Shown here one piece after another: positions 1 through 4,258 of a stretch of 6,451 nucleotides of DNA (position 1 is the first letter of the stretch; each line of letters opens with the position of its first letter). The notes under the pieces are model-generated. The model saw nothing but the letters and a program-made list of their open reading frames with translations. It did not search any database and was not told the DNA's origin. A program made the translations under genes and the position numbers. The stretch lies in assembly GCA_040510575.1 (NCBI GenBank), contig JBEVIU010000148.1:1-6451 (forward strand), in the 5' to 3' direction. The stretch comes from DASUMF01 sp040510575. Its GTDB lineage: Bacteria > Actinomycetota > Acidimicrobiia > IMCC26256 > DASPTH01.

Positions 1-679
1 AGCGGATGGCTTCGACCGGAGAGAGGTACTGCGCGCGCATCGCGACTTCCTTGATCGCGCGCTGGGCCAACGGCGCGCCTTGGAGCAGGCGGTCAGCCAG
101 TGCGCGTGCCTCGGCCATCAGATCGTCGTGCGGCACCACCCAGCCCGCGATGCCGACTTCCTTCGCCCGGGCCGCGTCGATGCGGTCGCCGGTGAGCATC
201 AGCTCCATCGCGTACTGCCAGGGAATGCGTTGCGGAAGGCGGATCGCGCCCACGATCGTCGGCACCCCGAGACGCACCTCGGGAAATCCGAACTCAGCCC
301 GTTCGCTCGCGATCACGAAGTCGCACCAGGTCACGAGGGTGAGGCCGTAGCCGAGGCAGTAGCCGTTCACCGCCGCGATCACCGGCTTGTAGATCTCCCA
401 CCCGCTCTCGAACGAGTTCATCGTGGGTTTCTCCCAGAACGTGCCAGGGAAGTCGCCGATCGGGTTGCCGCCCCCGCTTCGCAGGTCGCCGCCCGCACAG
501 AACGCCCGGCCCGCCCCGGTCACGATGCCGATCCACGCCTCCTCGTCGTCGCGGAAGCGGGCGAACGCCTCGTTGAGCCCGATGCGCATGTCGCCGTTGA
601 CGGCGTTGAGCGCTTCGGGGCGGTTGTACGTGATCGTGGCCACGTGGCCGTCGAGCTCGTACAGTACGGAGTCGGTCAC
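1..679 (-). CDS. Enoyl-CoA hydratase/isomerase (crotonase) family protein, C-terminus cut by window edge
   Basis: Crotonase-fold acyl-CoA enzyme, expected to be cytosolic and to act on enoyl-CoA thioesters in fatty-acid or related acyl-CoA catabolism. The GTG start at 679 is chosen because a GGAGG ribosome-binding site lies 4-5 nt before it and translation from there opens with the usual short beta strand (VLYELDGHVATITYNRP). 226 residues are visible; the family is usually about 255-260, so roughly 30 C-terminal residues are missing. Visible motifs are the oxyanion-hole segment FCAGGDL (60-66), the helix start NGYCLGYGL (105-113) and FGFPEVRLGV (130-139). Aligned by eye to rat mitochondrial enoyl-CoA hydratase, the second catalytic glutamate (Glu164) is present as E134, but the first (Glu144) is replaced by T114. 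A single glutamate is also seen in delta3-delta2-enoyl-CoA isomerases, so isomerase or another crotonase activity is as likely as hydration. The family is certain; the exact reaction is not. Confidence 0.93.
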   Translation of the reverse strand, partial: MTDSVLYELDGHVATITYNRPEALNAVNGDMRIGLNEAFARFRDDEEAWIGIVTGAGRAFCAGGDLRSGGGNPIGDFPGTFWEKPTMNSFESGWEIYKPVIAAVNGYCLGYGLTLVTWCDFVIASERAEFGFPEVRLGVPTIVGAIRLPQRIPWQYAMELMLTGDRIDAARAKEVGIAGWVVPHDDLMAEARALADRLLQGAPLAQRAIKEVAMRAQYLSPVEAIR

Positions 680-707
680 GTGTCCTCCATCTGGTCGCGG
701 CGGGGTC

Positions 708-746
708 GTTGCAGGTGAAGCGTCATCGCAACCAGTGACGTGACGC
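708..746. promoter_or_regulatory. Inverted repeats in the divergent intergenic region (operator-like)
   Basis: Between the crotonase gene and the small divergent gene there is a perfect 6 bp inverted repeat GCGTCA-N15-TGACGC (720-725 and 741-746), with a nested CGTCA-N10-TGACG (721-725 and 736-740) and an overlapping GTTGC-N15-GCAAC (708-712 and 728-732). Such dyads between divergent genes are typical of dimeric repressor sites, and acyl-CoA catabolism genes are often controlled by TetR-type regulators. No regulator gene is visible here, so the role is inferred. Interwoven short repeats can arise by chance in GC-rich DNA. Confidence 0.25.
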
Positions 747-764
747 AAGCCGTTGGGGTACGGT
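735..764 (+). promoter_or_regulatory. Possible -35/-10 promoter for the small gene
   Basis: GTGACG (735-740) and TACGGT (759-764) are separated by 18 bp. They fit the loose actinobacterial housekeeping pattern (TTGAC-like -35, TAnnnT -10). The pair lies about 64 bp upstream of the ATG at 828, and the -35 sits inside the inverted repeat at 720-746. A short GC hairpin (CCCGGC-N5-GCCGGG, 774-790) follows in the predicted leader. The assignment rests on loose consensus matches only. Confidence 0.25.
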
Positions 765-827
765 CTGGTCGGGCCCGGCGCCCAGCCGGGAACGTGTAGC
801 CCACCAGCGATCACATCGGGGGTTGGC

Positions 828-1052
828 ATGGGTCACGCAGTCGACGGGAGCGAGCTCATCGACGAGGGATTCTTCCGGCGGTACCGCGCGTTGCTCGACG
901 CGGAAGACACCGCCTTCGACGAGCTCGAGCACGCCTACGAAGCGGGAGCGCGCGCCGACTTCGAAGCGGATCTCACCATGTGGCGCCTCTCCGTCGAGCG
1001 TCGCTCGGCGTTCCTCGAACGCCACGTGTTCAGCCCGGCGCCCACCGGCTGA
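828..1052 (+). CDS. Uncharacterised 74-residue acidic protein
   Basis: I do not recognise this protein. It is 74 residues, predicted mostly helical and strongly acidic (16 Asp/Glu, 8 Arg, no Lys). It has aromatic residues spread along it (F15, F16, Y19, F30, Y37, F45, W52, F62, F68) and no cysteine, signal peptide or membrane segment. Support for a real gene: strong G/C preference at third codon positions like its neighbours, a plausible amphipathic helical pattern, and an ATG preceded by a G-run (CGGGGG, about 5 nt upstream) that could act as a weak ribosome-binding site. The open frame continues upstream to a TTG at 753, but the ATG at 828 is preferred. The gene converges on the alpha/beta hydrolase, and the last 23 bp of the two genes overlap (1030-1052). 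The minus-strand alternative frames over this stretch look like Arg/Ser-rich shadows. Confidence 0.6.
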   Translation: MGHAVDGSELIDEGFFRRYRALLDAEDTAFDELEHAYEAGARADFEADLTMWRLSVERRSAFLERHVFSPAPTG

Positions 1053-1668
1053 CGAACGCGAGCGCAAGCTCGACCAAGCGATCGGTGCGGCCCACGAAGA
1101 AGTGGCTCGCGCCACCGATCACCTCGATGTCGGTGCTGATCCAGTCGCGCGTCGCGTCGATCACGGACGCGGGCTCTCGGAACTCGTCGTGCTCCGCCAG
1201 CGCCAACAGCTTCGGGCGCGGATCGGCGGCCACGGCTGAGAAGTCGGGCACCATGCGCAACGGCGGCGCGATCGCGAGCCATCCCGAGACGCGGTCGACG
1301 ACGGTCGCGAGCGCGAGGTCGGCGCCGAACGACCAGCCGACGAGCAGGAGCGGCACCCCCGGGTCGACGGCGGCGTCGAGCACGCCGATCGCGGCCTGCA
1401 CGTCGAGTTGCTCGCCCTGCCCCTCGCCGTAGGCGCCGTCGCTTCCTTCGACGCCGCGGAAGTTGAAGCGAAGGCAGGTGACACCTGCCCGCGGGAGCGC
1501 GTCGAACAGGGCACTGATCACGATGGAGCGCATCGTGCCGCCGGCCTGTGGGTGCGGATGGCAGAGCACTGCGGCAGCGCGGGGCGGGCCGTCGACGACC
1601 GCGATCTCCGCTTCGAGCTCGAGGCCGTCGGCGGTCGTGCACGAGGTCCGCTCGACGGCCGCGCTCAC
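1030..1668 (-). CDS. Alpha/beta-fold hydrolase (COG2945-like), 212 aa
   Basis: A small cytosolic alpha/beta hydrolase, probably an esterase or thioesterase; the substrate is unknown. The start is the GTG at 1668, whose GTGA overlaps the stop of the upstream peptidase by 4 bp, implying translational coupling. The frame stays open far upstream (to 4590), but that part is antisense to or out of frame with real genes. Visible features in order: the strand and loop VLCHPHPQAGGTM (34-46, HPHP at 37-40), RFNFRGVEGSDGAYGEG (67-83), the nucleophile elbow GWSFG (111-115, Ser113), the acid-strand segment AEHDEF (158-163, Asp161) and the histidine in GGASHFF (185-191, His189). This is a complete Ser-Asp-His set at the expected spacing. 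HPHP, the RFNFRG strand and the length of about 210 residues match the predicted hydrolases of COG2945. The 3' end overlaps the convergent small gene by 23 bp. Confidence 0.9.
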   Translation of the reverse strand: MSAAVERTSCTTADGLELEAEIAVVDGPPRAAAVLCHPHPQAGGTMRSIVISALFDALPRAGVTCLRFNFRGVEGSDGAYGEGQGEQLDVQAAIGVLDAAVDPGVPLLLVGWSFGADLALATVVDRVSGWLAIAPPLRMVPDFSAVAADPRPKLLALAEHDEFREPASVIDATRDWISTDIEVIGGASHFFVGRTDRLVELALAFVSRWAPG

Positions 1669-3791
1669 TCGGTGATCCCGACCTGCTCCAGCGCGAACGC
1701 GAGCACGAACGCCTCCTCGCGCCACGACTCGTACCGGCCCGACGGACCGGAGTGACCGGCACCCATCTCCATCTTCAGCAACAGGATGCGATCGTCGGTC
1801 TTCGCCGAGCGCAGCTTCGCCACCCACTTGGCCGGTTCCCAGTACTGCACGCGGGGGTCGTTCAGTCCGCCCGACACCAACATGGCGGGGTAGGCCTTCG
1901 CCTCGACGTTGTCGTACGGCGAGTACGACTTCATGTACTCGTACATCGCTGCATCGTGCACCGGGTCGCCCCACTCCTCCCACTCGGTCACGGTGAGGGG
2001 GAGCGACTCGTCGAGCATCGTCGTGAGGGTGTCGACGAACGGCACCTCGGCCACGATCACGCCGAACAGGTCGGGTGCGAGGTTGGCAACCGCGCCCATC
2101 AACAAGCCACCTGCGCTGCCTCCGCGTGCGATCAGGCGATCGGGCGACGTCAAGCCTTCGTCGACGAGATGCCGCGCGCACGCGACGAAGTCGGTGAACG
2201 TGTTGGTCTTGGCGAAGAACTTCCCCTCCTCGTACCAGCGGCGGCCGAGCTCGCCGCCACCGCGCACGTGCGCGATCGCGAACACGACGCCTCGATCGAG
2301 GAGGCTGACCCGCGACATCGAGAACGTCGGGTCGATGGAGACCTCGTACGACCCGTAGCCGTAGAGGAGCAGTGGGTTGCCCTCGGGTCGGCGCCTGTCG
2401 GTGCGCCACACGATGGAGATCGGCACACGCGTGCCGTCGGCAGCGGTGGCCCACATGCGGTGCGTCTCGTATCGCGCCGCGTCGTAGCCCTCGACCGGTT
2501 GCTGCTTCACGAGTACGGACGTGCGCGCAGCGATGTCGTAGTCGAAGGCCGAGCCGGGCGTGACGAGTGAGGTGTACCCGTAGCGAAGCGCGGTGGCTTC
2601 CCATTCGGGGTTCGCGCCGAGCCACATCGAGCCCACTTCGTCGGGTGGTGCGATCACGTGGTCGGCGACGACTGCGCCGCCGTCGGCGCCCAGCTCGAGC
2701 ACCCGTACCTGCTCGTGGGCACCGGATCGTTCCGACACCGCGATGTGATCGGCAAACGCGTCGACGTCTTCCAAGCGAACGTCGTCGCGGTGGCCGACGA
2801 CCGTCGACCAGTTGCTGCGTTCGGGAGCGGCCATCGGCGTGACCAGGAGCGCGAAGTTGTCGGCCCCATCGGCGTTCGACAGCACGTACAACTGGTCCCC
2901 GGCGGTACCCCGATGGTGTTCGACGTGGTACTCGTGGCCCTGTTGGCGCGGCTCGACCACGAACCCAGGTGCGCTGGGTTCGTCGGCGTCGAGGATGCGC
3001 ACCTCGCTCGTGACCTTCGACGCGGAGGTGATCACGAGGACTGAGCCGGTGCGCGCCCGTGTCACCGACACGAAGAAGCGGTCGTCGTCCTCCTGGTACA
3101 CGAGCACGTCGGCGCTCGTCGGTGTCCCGATCTCGTGACGCCAGATCTGCCACGGTCGCATGGCGTCGTCGGGCCGTGAGAACAAGACGGTGCGATCGTC
3201 GTTCGCGAACGCGAGCCCGTAGTACACGTCGGGCACGACGTCGGGGAGGGTCTCGCCGGTTGCGAGATTGCGGAAACGCAACTCGTAGCGCTCGCCACCG
3301 TTCGTGTCGACGGTGAACGCGGCCACACGTTGGCTCGGACTGATCGCGAGGTCGCCGACGGCCAGGTACCCACCAACGGTCGCGAGCGCGTTCTCGTCGA
3401 GCACGATCTCTTCGCCGGGCGCAGAGCCAGGAGGCGAGAAGGGATCGGGGAGACCGGGCGTGCCCGCCGGCCGACGGCAGTGCACGTCGTACTGCTCGCC
3501 CGCGATCGTGCGCACGAAGTACTCGTGTGCGCCGCGCCGGGTCGGTGCCGACGCGTCGGTCTCCTGCACGCGCGCGACGATCTCTCGGTACAGCCGTTCG
3601 CGCAGCGGCGCGAGGTGCGCGACCGCGCGGTCGGTGTACTCGTTTTCCGCTTCGAGGTGCGCGAGCACCTCGGGGTTGTCGCGTTCGCGCAGCCAGTACC
3701 AGGGGTCGACGCGTGCGTCGCCGCCATGCTCGAGCGTGGCGGGGCGCGCAGGCGCGACCGGAGGGCTGGGGTTGTCGGCCGGATCCGTCAC
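1665..3791 (-). CDS. ptrB: S9A-family serine peptidase, oligopeptidase B (protease II) type
   Basis: A cytosolic serine oligopeptidase expected to cut short peptides after Arg/Lys; 708 residues, close to the usual 680-720. Domains: an N-terminal segment of the catalytic domain with DPWYWLRERDNPEVLAHL (29-46), a beta-propeller gate (roughly 75-420), then the alpha/beta-hydrolase domain (about 430-708). The triad is Ser559 in GGSAGG, Asp645 in GGLNDPRV and His680 in GAGHSG. From my recall of E. coli PtrB, the match through the catalytic domain is close (for example DRGVVFAIAHVRGGGELG and YEYMKSYSPYDNV). E603 and E605 align with Glu576 and Glu578, the P1-basic determinants of enterobacterial oligopeptidase B. 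D487 aligns with Asp460, while T489 replaces Asp462 of the P2 pair. No signal peptide or membrane segment. The start is the GTG at 3791; no good ribosome-binding site precedes it, so it may be leaderless. It is the first gene of a two-gene unit with the downstream hydrolase. Confidence 0.95.
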   Translation of the reverse strand: MTDPADNPSPPVAPARPATLEHGGDARVDPWYWLRERDNPEVLAHLEAENEYTDRAVAHLAPLRERLYREIVARVQETDASAPTRRGAHEYFVRTIAGEQYDVHCRRPAGTPGLPDPFSPPGSAPGEEIVLDENALATVGGYLAVGDLAISPSQRVAAFTVDTNGGERYELRFRNLATGETLPDVVPDVYYGLAFANDDRTVLFSRPDDAMRPWQIWRHEIGTPTSADVLVYQEDDDRFFVSVTRARTGSVLVITSASKVTSEVRILDADEPSAPGFVVEPRQQGHEYHVEHHRGTAGDQLYVLSNADGADNFALLVTPMAAPERSNWSTVVGHRDDVRLEDVDAFADHIAVSERSGAHEQVRVLELGADGGAVVADHVIAPPDEVGSMWLGANPEWEATALRYGYTSLVTPGSAFDYDIAARTSVLVKQQPVEGYDAARYETHRMWATAADGTRVPISIVWRTDRRRPEGNPLLLYGYGSYEVSIDPTFSMSRVSLLDRGVVFAIAHVRGGGELGRRWYEEGKFFAKTNTFTDFVACARHLVDEGLTSPDRLIARGGSAGGLLMGAVANLAPDLFGVIVAEVPFVDTLTTMLDESLPLTVTEWEEWGDPVHDAAMYEYMKSYSPYDNVEAKAYPAMLVSGGLNDPRVQYWEPAKWVAKLRSAKTDDRILLLKMEMGAGHSGPSGRYESWREEAFVLAFALEQVGITE

Positions 3792-3796
3792 CGGCC

Positions 3797-3832
3797 GGAT
3801 TCTGGCAGAAGCGGGTGGATTTCGGCGGAAAC
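3797..3832. promoter_or_regulatory. Two tandem dyad-symmetric boxes in the ptrB-hisI divergent intergenic region
   Basis: Two 16-bp boxes, GGATTCTGGCAGAAGC (3797-3812) and GGATTTCGGCGGAAAC (3817-3832), match at 12 of 16 positions and start exactly 20 bp apart. Each has internal symmetry: TTCTG-G-CAGAA in the first (3800-3810) and TTTC-GGCG-GAAA in the second (3820-3831). Their dyad centres are about 20.5 bp apart, near two helical turns. Together they fill half of the 73 bp between the two divergent starts. This is the pattern of a tandem operator bound cooperatively on one DNA face. Which regulator would bind, and which gene it controls, cannot be told from the window. Confidence 0.4.
3799..3804 (-). 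promoter_or_regulatory. Possible -10 element for the peptidase gene
   Basis: On the minus strand CAGAAT (complement of 3799-3804) ends 7 nt before the GTG at 3791, the spacing expected for a leaderless transcript. No convincing -35 is seen. It lies inside the first symmetric box (3797-3812), so a protein bound there would block it. It fits the TAnnnT pattern only partly (first base C). Confidence 0.22.
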
Positions 3833-3849
3833 GTGACGAGGGTCTCCAC

Positions 3850-3855
3850 TACGCT
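3850..3855 (+). promoter_or_regulatory. Likely -10 element of hisI, placed for a leaderless or nearly leaderless transcript
   Basis: TACGCT (TAnnnT) ends 9 nt before the hisI ATG at 3865, so transcription would start at or within a few bases of the start codon. The sequence just before the ATG (CGATCGCCG) has no Shine-Dalgarno-like purine run, which fits leaderless initiation, a common mode in actinobacteria. The region 17 bp upstream (about 3827-3832) has no good TTGACA match. It overlaps the second symmetric box. Confidence 0.42.
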
Positions 3856-3864
3856 CGATCGCCG

Positions 3865-4245
3865 ATGGAACCCGTTGCCACTCCGATCGCGGCCACCGAG
3901 TCGGAGCTCGCCTCGGTGAAGTACGACGCCAACGGGCTCGTGGCCGCGATCGTGCAGGAACAGGGCACGAACGAGGTCCTGATGGTCGGCTGGATGAACG
4001 ACGACGCGTTGCGACGGACCCTCGACACCGGGCGCACGTGGTTCTGGAGCCGCTCCCGCCAGGAGTACTGGTGCAAGGGCGAGACGTCGGGCGACCGCCA
4101 ATGGGTGCGCGAAGCCCGCTACGACTGCGACGTCGACGCACTCTTGTTCGTGGTCGAGCAGGAGGGACGCGGCGCCTGTCACACGGGCGAGCGCAGCTGC
4201 TTCTTCCGGGCATTCGGCGACGGCGCCACGCCCGGCCCCGTGTGA
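3865..4245 (+). CDS. hisI: Phosphoribosyl-AMP cyclohydrolase HisI
   Basis: Third step of histidine biosynthesis: hydrolytic opening of the adenine ring of phosphoribosyl-AMP to give ProFAR, in the cytosol. 126 residues, normal for a monofunctional HisI; no HisE (PR-ATP pyrophosphatase) domain is fused. Key motifs: EVLMVGWMN (37-45), TGRTWFWSRSRQEYWCKGE (55-73), SGDRQWV (75-81), YDCDVDALL (86-94) and GACHTGERSCFF (103-114). Asp87/Asp89/Asp91 are the expected Mg2+ ligands, and Cys88, Cys105 and Cys112 the expected Zn2+ ligands; all are present. The ATG at 3865 is chosen because the protein then starts just ahead of the conserved core. The frame upstream is open but is antisense to the peptidase. 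It is first in the operon with trpE (13 bp gap). The his-trp pairing resembles the actinobacterial his/trp cluster. Confidence 0.97.
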   Translation: MEPVATPIAATESELASVKYDANGLVAAIVQEQGTNEVLMVGWMNDDALRRTLDTGRTWFWSRSRQEYWCKGETSGDRQWVREARYDCDVDALLFVVEQEGRGACHTGERSCFFRAFGDGATPGPV

Positions 4246-4255
4246 GCCCGGGGCC
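4234..4255 (+). promoter_or_regulatory. Hairpin spanning the hisI stop and the trpE ribosome-binding region
   Basis: A perfect 7 bp all-G/C inverted repeat, GGCCCCG (4234-4240) and CGGGGCC (4249-4255), with an 8-nt loop that contains the hisI TGA (4243-4245). The 3' arm includes the only Shine-Dalgarno-like purines (GGGG, 4250-4253) ahead of the trpE ATG at 4259. When folded it would hide the trpE ribosome-binding region; a ribosome ending hisI would open it. There is no T-tract, so it is not a classical terminator. The function is inferred. Confidence 0.4.
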
Positions 4256-4258
4256 TCC

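Noticed and set aside
1030..1052. A bidirectional intrinsic terminator at the convergent gene ends
   Set aside because: A bulged hairpin can be drawn (1032-1050), but there is no T-run on either strand and the sequence is coding on both, so I do not call a terminator.
723..1115. A 130-codon minus-strand frame opposite the small 74-residue gene
   Set aside because: It overlaps the hydrolase 3' end in another frame, its N-terminal part is Ser/Arg/Ala-rich and its third-position GC pattern is less gene-like than the plus-strand reading.
1548..2570. A 340-codon plus-strand frame opposite the peptidase and hydrolase
   Set aside because: It crosses two intact minus-strand genes with full catalytic motifs, and its own translation is Arg/His/Val-rich with no recognisable domain.
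4246..4258. A tryptophan attenuator or leader peptide ahead of trpE
   Set aside because: Only 13 bp separate hisI and trpE, and no Trp-rich short frame precedes hisI in the 73 bp intergenic region. The junction hairpin has no T-tract.
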